Below, one piece after another: positions 6,903 to 14,053 of a stretch of DNA of 21,404 nt (the first letter of the stretch is position 1; the number at the start of each line of letters is the position of its first letter). Source of the stretch: Anaerolineae bacterium (lineage in GTDB: Bacteria > Chloroflexota > Anaerolineae > JACIWR01); assembly GCA_021162125.1 (NCBI GenBank), contig JAGGZG010000099.1, forward strand, positions 1 to 21,404, read 5' to 3'. Under the pieces are notes generated by a model. It was not told the DNA's origin. It searched no databases and saw nothing but the letters and a program-made list of their open reading frames with translations. The translations under genes and the position numbers were made by a program.

Positions 6903-9039
6903 GGGTGCATTTTCCCGAACCTCCCGCAGGTTCAAAACCTGCGGGAGGTTTAATTTCAATCGGATGCAAAAGTAACCGGTCTGCGACGGCCTCTCCGCTG
7001 ACCAGCACCGGCAGCCGATCTAGGGTCGCCCGGTCGTACCAGCCCAGCTCCAGGTAGTGTGTCCCAGATGTCGCGTCGGCGGCCACGACGAAGCGGTGTA
7101 CCTGGACCACGACGTCGCCAGCCTGCCAGGTGGTAGACGGCACGTTCAGCACGTCCTGGCCGCCGCGCTCCTGGCTCTGTGCGTCCAACAGGTGGGCAAA
7201 GATGGCCAAGTCCTGGCGGAAGGTGCCCTCGGCTCGCCAGTAAGTGACCAGTTCCACCGTATCGCCCGGGGCAAAGCTCGTGCCGTTAAGCCGGTAAGCC
7301 AGAAGCGTCACCTGATCGTTGAAGCTCACCGGCAATGGCAATTCCTGCCGCACGCCCGGCGGTGGGTCGGTGGCGAAGTTCACCTCCGCGCTGACCCACA
7401 CTGGCGACGTCTCCGCCAGGGTCGCGATTCGCTCGCCGAGCTCCGCTTGTCCCGTCCAGCGATAGACCCGGAACCAGGGGTTGAGGTCGTTGGAACGCAG
7501 CGTCCGTTCGGCGAGCAGTGTGGCGGCCGGCCATAAATCCGCGCCCAACGCCGTGTCCAGGTCCGCGCGAGCGGAGAACACGTAGCGCACTTCATCCTCG
7601 TCTTCGTCGTCCGTGGGGAACGCGGGGAAGAGGAGTCCGCCACGCCCATCACACCAGCGCACGTCCAGGTCCTGGCGACGCAGCACGGTCTCGAAAATAT
7701 AAGGGTCGTGCCAGAAAGAGGGGTACTCCGTGGAGATCACCACTGTGCCCCCGGCGGGCTGGGCGTCCAGGTAACGGGCTATCTCGCGGAGGTTCGTGTG
7801 ATACACCTCGCGCACGTCGGGCTCGTTGGCCCAGACGAGAAAATAGTCGTGGGCGGTGAGCCAGCCATTCCACACCAGCAGGAGGGCTAGGCCCAGCACC
7901 GCTGTCCAGCGCAGCAAGCGCCCGCGCTGCCAGAGCCGCCGGCCGAGCTCCACCACGCTCAAACCAACCAGCAGGTAAGCTACCGGTTGGGTGGCGATCA
8001 GGTGAATGGTATTGTGCTCTGCGCCGGTGACTAGGCCGGGAATTATCCCCACCGCGAGCCAGCCGACCAGCAGCGCGTGGCGCGGGTCACGCCAGCGCCA
8101 CAGGGCCAGCGCCAGCCCTCCGTAGAAGAACAGCGAGGTCAGCGGGTCGAAGATGGGCCGCCCGGGCAGGTTATATCGCCATCGCGGGTCTCCTCGAAAT
8201 GAAAACACCCCCAGGCCGGAGATGGCGTTACTCACCACCGGGCGCGGATTTCCCCGTGCCAACTCTTGCAGGGGGGTTCCCAACTCGCTGATGCGGCCTT
8301 CAGCGCCGGGGTGGGCCCGCAGGTAAATGAACAGAGGAGCGGCAACGGCGATCATGAGAACAAAGAACAGGGCGAGGGCGGGCCAGCGGTCTGTCAGCCG
8401 ATCCCGGTGAGACGTCGCCAGGTAGAGGACGAAGAGCAGGAAGAGGAGCGGCATCGCTCGACTGGCCATGTACGTGTAAAAGCTCGCTCCGGCCAGTACA
8501 CCTCCCGCCACCAGCCATCCCCGCGTTCCTTTGCCGGGGGCCGGCTCCACCCCACGCCAGAAACAGTAAATCGCCGGCACCAGCAGTAGCGGCAGGGTCA
8601 GCGGACGCAATCCCTGGCGGCTGGTGGCCACCGGCCAGAAGGAAATCGCCAGACCCATCGCCGTCGCCAGGGCCACGGGAACGCCGAACATCCGCCGGGC
8701 CAGGGCATAAGCGCCCAGGATCATCCCCAGTCCGCAGAGTGCGCTGGTCAGGCGCAGGCTGATTTCATTGACGCTTACGCCGCCGAGGGCTGATACACCG
8801 GCTACCAGGTAACAGTATAATGGTTCATGCCCATAGTTAGTGGCGAAGTACAGTGGGCGCACGCCGCGCAATACCCACGCTGCGTCGTGTCCATTGGCTG
8901 CCTCGTCGTGGGTCAGGCCCGGTGGCACGCGGTCCAACTGGTACATACGAAAGAAGGCAGCCACCACCAGGATAGCTACCAACGCGACGATCTCCAGCCG
9001 GCGGTCAAGACCACCGACATCTCTCGTTACCTCACCCAT
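6892..9039 (-). CDS. GT-C glycosyltransferase (ArnT/PMT-like) with C-terminal beta-sandwich tail
   Basis: Large integral membrane glycosyltransferase of 715 residues, expected to move a sugar from a polyprenyl-phosphate carrier to an envelope acceptor outside the membrane. A first helix (about 17-30) is followed by the acidic loop GLTHDEAANG (Asp45-Glu46), the usual catalytic position of GT-C enzymes. About ten further hydrophobic segments reach residue 365. A soluble region of about 180 residues follows, then a predicted beta-sandwich (about 570-695: FNDQVTLLAYRL, TYWRAEGTFRQDLAIFAHLLDA, YLELGWYDRATLDRLPV) that recurs in the glycosyltransferase at 14054-16045. The ATG at 9039 fits the minus-strand promoter at 9072-9100 and a GAGGGA ribosome site; a GTG at 9069 would lie upstream of the predicted transcription start. 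The final 20 residues come from a palindromic repeat. Confidence 0.9.
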   Translation of the reverse strand: MGEVTRDVGGLDRRLEIVALVAILVVAAFFRMYQLDRVPPGLTHDEAANGHDAAWVLRGVRPLYFATNYGHEPLYCYLVAGVSALGGVSVNEISLRLTSALCGLGMILGAYALARRMFGVPVALATAMGLAISFWPVATSRQGLRPLTLPLLLVPAIYCFWRGVEPAPGKGTRGWLVAGGVLAGASFYTYMASRAMPLLFLLFVLYLATSHRDRLTDRWPALALFFVLMIAVAAPLFIYLRAHPGAEGRISELGTPLQELARGNPRPVVSNAISGLGVFSFRGDPRWRYNLPGRPIFDPLTSLFFYGGLALALWRWRDPRHALLVGWLAVGIIPGLVTGAEHNTIHLIATQPVAYLLVGLSVVELGRRLWQRGRLLRWTAVLGLALLLVWNGWLTAHDYFLVWANEPDVREVYHTNLREIARYLDAQPAGGTVVISTEYPSFWHDPYIFETVLRRQDLDVRWCDGRGGLLFPAFPTDDEDEDEVRYVFSARADLDTALGADLWPAATLLAERTLRSNDLNPWFRVYRWTGQAELGERIATLAETSPVWVSAEVNFATDPPPGVRQELPLPVSFNDQVTLLAYRLNGTSFAPGDTVELVTYWRAEGTFRQDLAIFAHLLDAQSQERGGQDVLNVPSTTWQAGDVVVQVHRFVVAADATSGTHYLELGWYDRATLDRLPVLVSGEAVADRLLLHPIEIKPPAGFEPAGGSGKCTHDP
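6918..6950. repeat. Perfect 15-bp inverted repeat at a gene junction
   Basis: AACCTCCCGCAGGTT (6918-6932) and AACCTGCGGGAGGTT (6936-6950) are exact reverse complements separated by CAA. The hairpin lies within the last codons of the glycosyltransferase gene, encoding part of its odd tail (PPAGFEPAGG), and just before the flippase-like start. Its sharply bounded symmetry and its atypical protein product suggest an inserted mobile palindrome rather than a terminator, since no T-run follows on either strand. Confidence 0.8.
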
Positions 9040-9071
9040 CACAGTCACTTTCCCTCGAAATAGCGGCACTA

Positions 9072-9100
9072 ATCATACCCCAAATCGCCCCGTTTGGCAA
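9072..9100 (-). promoter_or_regulatory. Sigma70-type promoter of the minus-strand envelope operon
   Basis: Read on the minus strand, TTGCCA (9095-9100) and TATGAT (9072-9077) are separated by exactly 17 bp. Transcription would begin near 9065, about 26 nt before the chosen glycosyltransferase start at 9039. It is divergent from the promoter at 9124-9152, only 23 bp away. Confidence 0.7.
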
Positions 9101-9123
9101 ACCTGAAAACCTGAAAAGCCTCT

Positions 9124-9152
9124 TTGACAACCACGCCGATTAGTGCTAAAAT
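9124..9152 (+). promoter_or_regulatory. Strong sigma70-type promoter driving the oxidoreductase leader
   Basis: TTGACA (9124-9129) and TAAAAT (9147-9152) are spaced by 17 bp, and TGC directly before the -10 box gives an extended -10 element. It is the best promoter match in the window. Transcription would start near 9159, about 380 nt before the first oxidoreductase gene, so the operon would have an unusually long leader. Confidence 0.75.
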
Positions 9153-9221
9153 AGCGCCACTTTGTGCTAAGGGTGGGGGTGAGATATGTCGGGGATCAAC
9201 GTTGAATCCGCTGGCGAGTTG

Positions 9222-9262
9222 GGTTAGCTTCTCTGCTGAGAGGGATGGCTAACCTGTTTTTT
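9222..9262 (+). terminator. Terminator-like hairpin in the oxidoreductase leader
   Basis: GGTTAGC (9222-9228) pairs with GCTAACC (9248-9254), an inner CTCT/AGAG stem (9231-9234 / 9239-9242) stacks within it, and TGTTTTTT follows at 9255-9262. It lies about 65 nt after the predicted start of the strong promoter at 9124-9152 and about 275 bp before the first coding start. It could be an attenuator or riboswitch expression platform, or the end of a small RNA of about 100 nt. I could not match the upstream sequence to a known riboswitch class. Confidence 0.6.
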
Positions 9263-9295
9263 GGCATGGCACGCACCGCGCAATACGTGTTCAGC

Positions 9296-9328
9296 AGAAC
9301 CGAACTGCGAGTTTGTAAGATCGGTTCT
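9296..9328. repeat. 8-bp inverted repeat in the oxidoreductase leader
   Basis: AGAACCGA (9296-9303) and TCGGTTCT (9321-9328) are perfect reverse complements with a 17-nt loop. It lies between the terminator-like hairpin and the hairpin cluster. Its role is unknown; no T-run follows. Confidence 0.45.
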
Positions 9329-9357
9329 ACGTGGAATAGAGGGGTTCGCGTTGGTGT

Positions 9358-9458
9358 CCCGATGCTCAAGCATCGGGCTGAAAGGACAAAGCCCGCTTCA
9401 GCGGGCTCAGGGCGCTTTAGCGCCTTTCGTCCTCTTAACCTGGACGTTTACGTCCAGG
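9358..9458. repeat. Cluster of four tetraloop hairpins upstream of the oxidoreductase operon
   Basis: Four perfect short hairpins follow one another in 101 bp: CCCGATGC/GCATCGGG (9358-9377, loop TCAA), AGCCCGC/GCGGGCT (9390-9407, loop TTCA), GGCGC/GCGCC (9411-9424, loop TTTA) and CCTGGACG/CGTCCAGG (9439-9458, loop TTTA). The second and third are enclosed by complementary GAAAGG (9380-9385) and CCTTTC (9423-9428). The array resembles composite REP/BIME-like elements and could also shape the leader RNA. No protein gene fits here. Confidence 0.7.
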
Positions 9459-9537
9459 CCTTCCGGCGATAGCCCCACTAATCCGCGAAGAACCGTAAGA
9501 CCCATTGATCCGTGTCCAAATGTTTAAGGAGGTCAGT

Positions 9538-10110
9538 ATGAGTGAGCTTATCGAAATCCGCTGGCATGGCCGCGCCGGACAAGGGGTGGTGACTGCTGGC
9601 GAGCTGTTGGCCGAGGCCGCGCTGGATGAGGGCAAGTACTTCCAGGCCTTCCCTGACTACGGCCCGGAGCGGATGGGCGCGCCGGTGAAGTCTTATACGC
9701 GCATCAGCGACGAGCCCATTGACTTTCACTGCCAGATTCTGAACCCCGACGTGGTGATCGTGGTCAATCCCAATCTCCTCAGTGTGGTGGACGTGACCGA
9801 GGGATTGAAGCCCGATGGCACGCTGATCATCAACACGCCGGAGACCCCGGCCGAGATTCGCAAGGCGCTTAATTTTACCACGGGCAAGGTGTGGACCCTG
9901 GACGCGACTAAGATCGCCATGGACACCCTGGGGCGCGACATCCCCAGCACCCTGATGCTCGGCGCGGTGGTCAAGGCCACGGGGATGGTCAAGTTGGACA
10001 GTGTGATCCATCTCGTCCGCGAGAAGCTGGGAGCCAAGCTGACCGAGCAGGTGGTGGAAGCAAACGTGACCGCCGTCAAGCGCGCGTACGAGGAAGTCGT
10101 TGAGGGCTAA
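9538..10110 (+). CDS. porG: 2-oxoacid:ferredoxin oxidoreductase, gamma subunit
   Basis: First gene of a four-gene operon for a pyruvate/2-oxoacid:ferredoxin oxidoreductase, which interconverts a 2-oxoacid plus CoA with acyl-CoA, CO2 and reduced ferredoxin. At 190 residues it is normal for a gamma subunit. The N-terminal IRWHGRAGQGVVTAGELLAEAA and FPDYGPERMGAPVKSYTRIS blocks are typical. The start is ATG 9538 with AAGGAGG at 9526-9532; an in-frame start at 9505 lacks a ribosome site. The delta gene follows after 18 bp. Substrate preference (pyruvate or another 2-oxoacid) cannot be fixed from sequence alone. Confidence 0.93.
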   Translation: MSELIEIRWHGRAGQGVVTAGELLAEAALDEGKYFQAFPDYGPERMGAPVKSYTRISDEPIDFHCQILNPDVVIVVNPNLLSVVDVTEGLKPDGTLIINTPETPAEIRKALNFTTGKVWTLDATKIAMDTLGRDIPSTLMLGAVVKATGMVKLDSVIHLVREKLGAKLTEQVVEANVTAVKRAYEEVVEG

Positions 10111-10128
10111 TAGTACATGGAGGGACAA

Positions 10129-10467
10129 ATGCCGAACTTAGAAGCGACCTGGAAAGAGGCCTCGCCAGGCGGTGTGGTCTACGAGGCCGGTAATTCCGTT
10201 GAGTACATCACTGGTGGATGGCGTAGCTTCCGGCCCATCCGCGATATGAAGCAGTGTACACACTGCATGATCTGCTGGGTGTACTGCCCCGACTCGGCCG
10301 TCGTGGTCAAGGATGGCAAAGTAGTCGGCTTTGATTACGACCACTGCAAGGGCTGTGGAATTTGCGCCCAGGAGTGCCCGGTCAAGGTCAAAGAACCGCA
10401 CGAATACACCGGCCAGATGGGCAAGGTCATCCAGATGGTGCCGGAGACCGAGTTCGAGGGTTGGTAG
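10129..10467 (+). CDS. porD: 2-oxoacid:ferredoxin oxidoreductase, delta (2x[4Fe-4S]) subunit
   Basis: Ferredoxin-like electron-transfer subunit of 112 residues. Two complete [4Fe-4S] motifs are visible: Cys43, 46, 49, 53 (CTHCMICWVYCP) and Cys73, 76, 79, 83 (CKGCGICAQECP). The N-terminal segment ending in GGWRSFRPIRD is typical of PorD proteins. The start at 10129 is preferred over the ATG at 10117 because GGAGG (10119-10123) precedes it by 5 bp and overlaps the earlier ATG. It passes electrons from the catalytic alpha-beta core to ferredoxin. Confidence 0.93.
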   Translation: MPNLEATWKEASPGGVVYEAGNSVEYITGGWRSFRPIRDMKQCTHCMICWVYCPDSAVVVKDGKVVGFDYDHCKGCGICAQECPVKVKEPHEYTGQMGKVIQMVPETEFEGW

Positions 10468-10478
10468 GAGGAAATATC

Positions 10479-11678
10479 ATGGCAAAATCAATCGTAAAGG
10501 CTCTGGACGGGGCCCAGGCTGTGTCCAATGCCATGCGTCAGATCAATCCTGACGTGGTGGCGGCTTATCCCATCACTCCCCAGACAGCGATAGTCCAGAA
10601 TTTCTCCCAGTACGTCGCCGATGGCGTAGTGGACACCGAGTTCGTTACTGTCGAAAGCGAGCACGGGGCAATGAGTGCCTGTATCGGTGCTTCGGCTGCC
10701 GGCGGGCGGGTGATGACCGCCACCGCCTCGGCGGGGTTGGCGTTGATGTGGGAGGTGGTGTACGTCGCTGCCTCCATGCGTTTGCCTCTCGTCATGTCGG
10801 TGGTCAACCGCGCCCTCTCTGCCCCGCTGAACATCCACTGCGACCATTCGGACTCGATGGGCGCGCGCGACGCGGGCTGGATTCAGATTTACGCCGAGAC
10901 CGCTCAGGAGGCCTACGACAACACCTTGCAGGCTGTGCGCATCGCCGAGCATCCCGATTTGCTCACCCCGGTGATGAGTATGCAGGACGGGTTTATCACC
11001 GGCCACGGCGTCGAGCGAGTGGAGATACTGGACGATGCCGAGGCCAAGAAATTCGTCGGCACTTACAAGCCCAAGCATTCGTTGCTGGACGTGGACAATC
11101 CAGCCACCTACGGCGCGTGGGATTTCTACGACTTTTACTTCGAGCACAAGCGGCAACAGACCGACGCGCTAAGCAGAGCGATGCCTATCATCGTCGAGGT
11201 GGGCGAGGAATATGGCCGCTTAACCGGCCGTAAGTACGGGATTTTTGATCCCTACGAGATGGACGACGCCGAGGTAGCCATCGTGGTTCTCAGCTCCACG
11301 GCGGGCACGGCGCGCACGGTGGTCAAGGCTCTGCGGCAGAAGGGCATTAAGATCGGGCTGATCAAGCCGCGCGTATTCCGCCCCTTCCCGGCGCGAGAGC
11401 TGGTCGAGGCGCTGAAGGGTGTCAAGGCCGTCGCCGTGCTGGATCGCTCCATCTCTTTCGGGGCGATGGAGGGCGCTGGTCCCCTCTTCTTGGAGCTAAG
11501 TGCGGCCCTGTACGCCTACGGCAACGGCCGAGGGCCACTGGCAGTGGACTACATCTTTGGGCTGGGGGGCCGCGACGTGATCCCGGCCTACATTGAACAG
11601 GTAGCTCAGGACCTTCTGCACATTGCCGAGACGGGCGAGCGGGGTGACCTGGTACGCTATCTGGGGCTAAGAGAATAG
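10479..11678 (+). CDS. porA: 2-oxoacid:ferredoxin oxidoreductase, alpha subunit
   Basis: 399-residue alpha subunit holding the pyrimidine-binding and transketolase-C-like domains of the enzyme. AAYPITPQTAIVQNFSQY and TEFVTVESEHGAMSACIGASAAGGR are diagnostic, followed by TATASAGLALMWEVVYVA and RALSAPLNIHCDHSDSMG. The C-terminal part (IKIGLIKPRVFRPFPARELVEAL, VAVLDRSISFGAMEGAGPL) matches the usual PorA end. The start is ATG 10479 with TAGGAGG close upstream; the longer reading frame from 10362 overlaps porD and is rejected. It forms the active site with the beta subunit, which begins 13 bp downstream. Confidence 0.95.
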   Translation: MAKSIVKALDGAQAVSNAMRQINPDVVAAYPITPQTAIVQNFSQYVADGVVDTEFVTVESEHGAMSACIGASAAGGRVMTATASAGLALMWEVVYVAASMRLPLVMSVVNRALSAPLNIHCDHSDSMGARDAGWIQIYAETAQEAYDNTLQAVRIAEHPDLLTPVMSMQDGFITGHGVERVEILDDAEAKKFVGTYKPKHSLLDVDNPATYGAWDFYDFYFEHKRQQTDALSRAMPIIVEVGEEYGRLTGRKYGIFDPYEMDDAEVAIVVLSSTAGTARTVVKALRQKGIKIGLIKPRVFRPFPARELVEALKGVKAVAVLDRSISFGAMEGAGPLFLELSAALYAYGNGRGPLAVDYIFGLGGRDVIPAYIEQVAQDLLHIAETGERGDLVRYLGLRE

Positions 11679-11691
11679 GGGAGGAACGATA

Positions 11692-12621
11692 ATGGCCATC
11701 AAGTTGAAGGAATTAGCGGGTAAAGAAGAACGTCTGGTTCCTGGACATCGTCTGTGCGCGGGCTGTGCGGAGTCCATCATCATTCGCCAGATTGTGAACG
11801 CGATTGAGGAACCCGTCGTCATCGCCACGGCCACGGGTTGCCTGGAGGTCGCATCCTCGGTGTATCCCTGGACCTCGTGGCGGGTGCCCTGGATACACAG
11901 TGCTTTCGAGAATGCATCAACTACCGCTGCCGGTGCGGAGGCCATGTACCGCTCGCTGGTACGCCAGGGGAAAATTGAGGATAAGGACATCAAGTTCCTG
12001 GCCTTTGGCGGGGACGGGGCGACCTACGACATCGGCCTGCAGTGGATTTCCGGCACGTTCGAGCGCGGACACAAGGTTATATACGTTTGTTTGAACAACG
12101 AAGCCTACATGAACACCGGCATTCAGCGCTCCAGCGCCACCCCCTTGGGCGCGAGCACCACTACCTCTCCGGCCGGTAAAGTGATCCCTGGCAAGACTCA
12201 GTGGCGTAAGCCGCTGACCAGGATCATGGCTGCCCACGACATCCCCTACGTGGCCCAGGCCAGCCCCCATCGCTGGCGTGACCTGATGGAGAAGGCACGG
12301 AAGGCAGTGGAGGCGGATGGTCCGGCGTTTATAAACGTTATCTCCCCGTGCCCCCGTGGCTGGCGACATGATTCCAGCATGAGCGTTGAAGTGGCCAAGA
12401 TGGCAGTGGAGACCTGCTACTGGCCGCTGTACGAGGTGCGCAATGGCACTGAATGGACGCTGAACTACAAGCCCAGGGAGAAAAAGCCTGTCGCGGACTG
12501 GCTGAAGATGCAGGGACGTTTCCGCCACCTGTTCACCCCACAGTTCGAGCACGTCGTTGAGGAACTGCAAGCCAAAGTGGACGAGGAATGGGAGAGGCTT
12601 CTGACCCTTTGCGGCGAGTGA
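11692..12621 (+). CDS. porB: 2-oxoacid:ferredoxin oxidoreductase, beta (TPP-binding) subunit
   Basis: 309-residue beta subunit that binds thiamine diphosphate and the proximal iron-sulfur cluster. Cluster ligands appear as Cys22, Cys25, Cys50 and Cys220. The TPP/Mg site is GGDGATYDIG (Asp108) with LNNEAYMNTG about 27 residues later (Asn136). QRSSATPLGASTTTSPAGK and INVISPCPRGW are characteristic of PorB. GGGAGGAACGATA precedes the ATG. It ends the operon; a strong hairpin at 12658-12690 follows. Confidence 0.95.
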   Translation: MAIKLKELAGKEERLVPGHRLCAGCAESIIIRQIVNAIEEPVVIATATGCLEVASSVYPWTSWRVPWIHSAFENASTTAAGAEAMYRSLVRQGKIEDKDIKFLAFGGDGATYDIGLQWISGTFERGHKVIYVCLNNEAYMNTGIQRSSATPLGASTTTSPAGKVIPGKTQWRKPLTRIMAAHDIPYVAQASPHRWRDLMEKARKAVEADGPAFINVISPCPRGWRHDSSMSVEVAKMAVETCYWPLYEVRNGTEWTLNYKPREKKPVADWLKMQGRFRHLFTPQFEHVVEELQAKVDEEWERLLTLCGE

Positions 12622-12657
12622 TAAGGGAACGGGCCTCGTGACATTGCGATAGAATTG

Positions 12658-12690
12658 GACGGGTAGACAGCGTTGTCTTGTCTACCCGTC
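12658..12690 (+). terminator. Strong hairpin after the oxidoreductase operon
   Basis: GACGGGTAGACA (12658-12669) and TGTCTACCCGTC (12679-12690) form a perfect 12-bp stem with a 9-nt loop, 37 bp after the beta-subunit stop. Only TT follows, so it is not a classical terminator; it may stabilise the transcript end or terminate weakly. Its right arm overlaps a possible extended -10 box (TGGTATGCT, 12692-12700). Confidence 0.55.
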
Positions 12691-12755
12691 TTGGTATGCT
12701 GAGCGCGTGTGAAAGACGCGAGAACAGGTCATTGATGGCCCTGCCGGGCAACCGG

Positions 12756-12804
12756 GCGTATTGCGTGTTCCGTGTTGCGTGACCGGACGGAACACGCAAT
12801 ACGC
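12756..12804. repeat. 18-bp palindromic heptamer repeat upstream of upp
   Basis: The arms 12756-12773 (beginning GCGTATTGCGTGTT) and 12787-12804 (ending AACACGCAATACGC) are perfect reverse complements separated by 13 nt. Each arm is built of 7-bp units of the form GCGTxTT, and further degenerate units continue through the loop and past the right arm. The hairpin ends 26 bp before the upp start and leaves the ribosome site free. The unit sequence matches the heptamers flanking the four-helix-bundle gene near 19811. Confidence 0.75.
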
Positions 12805-12830
12805 ATCACGCCTTTTCAGGAGGCACTCGT

Positions 12831-13457
12831 ATGGAACGGGTACACGTGTCCAATCATCCCCTCATCCTGCACAAACTCAGCCTGCTGCGCGACGTGAACA
12901 CCAAACCCAAGAAATTTCGCGAGCTCGTCCGCGAGTTGGCCATTCTGCTGGCCTACGAGGCCACCGCCGATCTGTCCCTGGAGCCCGTAGACGTCGTGAC
13001 CCCGATGGGCGAGACCATGGGGCACACCCTCAAGGAGAAGATCGGGCTGGTGCCCATCCTGCGCGCCGGGCTGGGGATGGTGGAGGGCATCTGGGAGATG
13101 ATGCCTGGGGCTGAGGTGTGGCACATCGGGCTCTATCGGGACGAGCGTACCCTGCGCCCGGTGGAATACTACAACAAGCTTCCCGTGGATCCCACGGTGC
13201 AGGTGTGTCTGATCCTGGATCCCATGCTGGCCACCGGTGGCTCCGCCGTGGCTACGGTGGACATCCTCAAAAAATGGGGTGCACAGCGCATCAAGTTCGT
13301 GGGTATCATCGCCGCCCCGGAGGGGATCAAGGCTCTCACCGAGACTCATCCCGACGTGGACATCCACGTGGCAGCCGTGGACGATCACCTCAACGAAATC
13401 GGCTACATCGTCCCCGGCCTGGGCGACGCCGGCGACCGACTGTTTGGCACCGGCTGA
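12831..13457 (+). CDS. upp: Uracil phosphoribosyltransferase
   Basis: Pyrimidine-salvage enzyme making UMP from uracil and PRPP in the cytoplasm. The 208-residue length is normal for the family. The PRPP loop LILDPMLATGGS lies at 128-138. VPILRAGLGMVEG and the C-terminal uracil-binding block YIVPGLGDAGDRLFGT are clear. AGGAGG (12818-12823) lies 7 bp before the ATG. It appears to stand alone, with a heptamer palindrome just upstream. No uracil transporter or PyrR gene is in the window. Confidence 0.97.
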   Translation: MERVHVSNHPLILHKLSLLRDVNTKPKKFRELVRELAILLAYEATADLSLEPVDVVTPMGETMGHTLKEKIGLVPILRAGLGMVEGIWEMMPGAEVWHIGLYRDERTLRPVEYYNKLPVDPTVQVCLILDPMLATGGSAVATVDILKKWGAQRIKFVGIIAAPEGIKALTETHPDVDIHVAAVDDHLNEIGYIVPGLGDAGDRLFGTG

Positions 13458-13506
13458 TACGAACTTCGGGTACAGGTGATAGCGGAGCAGAATGGGGCAG
13501 TGTTGA

Positions 13507-13743
13507 ATGATGAAGACGACACGCTATTTTGAGGAACAGGTGCTGCGTAAACGTCCTTATATCCGGCGAGAATGGTGTGAACGGGCATTGCGCCAACCAG
13601 TGCGTCGTGAAGTACAGCTCAATGGGCGCATCCGTTACTGGATTTTCATTCCCGAATTGGGAAAGTACTTGCGTGTGGTGACGTTAGAGGATGGTGAAAC
13701 TGTGCACAACGCTTTCCCCGACCGCAATTTCAAAGAGGTGTGA
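13507..13743 (+). CDS. Small protein paired with DUF2283
   Basis: A 78-residue basic protein (77 if it starts at the second ATG, 13510) with the blocks RYFEEQVLRKRPYIRREWCERAL, RIRYWIFIPELGKYLRVVTLEDGETVHNAFPDR. I recall short proteins of this kind beside DUF2283 genes in many bacteria. The fold looks like a small alpha-beta domain, and the RxRYW/YLRVVTLEDG pattern is reminiscent of DUF4258 or RelE/BrnT-like toxins, but I see no proven catalytic signature. Its stop codon lies 2 bp before the next gene's ATG, so the two are co-translated. The ribosome site is weak. Confidence 0.8.
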   Translation: MMKTTRYFEEQVLRKRPYIRREWCERALRQPVRREVQLNGRIRYWIFIPELGKYLRVVTLEDGETVHNAFPDRNFKEV

Positions 13744-13745
13744 CT

Positions 13746-13973
13746 ATGAAATTTCATTACTACCCTGAGACCGATTCGCTCTATATTGACCTGTCTGAAA
13801 AGACAAGCGTGGAGTCACGCGAGGTCGCGCCGGGTGTGGTGTTGGACTTTGATGCCGAGGGGCATCTGGTCGGAATTGACATTGACTACGCCAGCCAGGT
13901 GGTAAACCTGTCGCGCTTGGAAGCCGAGGCTCTGCCTGTCACCACCCTTTCACTCGCGGCTGCAAAAGCCTGA
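13746..13973 (+). CDS. DUF2283 family protein
   Basis: A 75-residue acidic protein matching DUF2283: MKFHYYPETDSLYIDLSEK, then ESREVAPGVVLDFDAEGHLVGIDIDYAS, the family's repeated beta-strand layout. Its function is not established. Small size, an acidic product beside a basic partner and tight coupling fit an antitoxin-like role, but this is inference. The ATG at 13746 follows AGAGGTG in the last codons of the upstream gene; a GTG at 13740 is an alternative that adds two residues. Confidence 0.85.
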   Translation: MKFHYYPETDSLYIDLSEKTSVESREVAPGVVLDFDAEGHLVGIDIDYASQVVNLSRLEAEALPVTTLSLAAAKA

Positions 13974-14053
13974 CGGCGTCTCGCCCTGTGTCACATCCTG
14001 CGCGATTAATAGCTTGCTAGTCGCGAAGACATTAGCACGAGACAGGTGACCCC

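Noticed and set aside
9159..9262. TPP riboswitch in the oxidoreductase leader (CTGAGAG present, and the enzyme uses TPP)
   Set aside because: The second conserved strand of the thi box (CCUGAUCUGG-type) and the usual order of elements are missing; CTGAGAG is simply one side of the inner stem.
9245..9527. Small genes in the oxidoreductase leader (75 and 88 codons open)
   Set aside because: They cross the hairpin cluster, lack ribosome sites and show no recognisable protein pattern.
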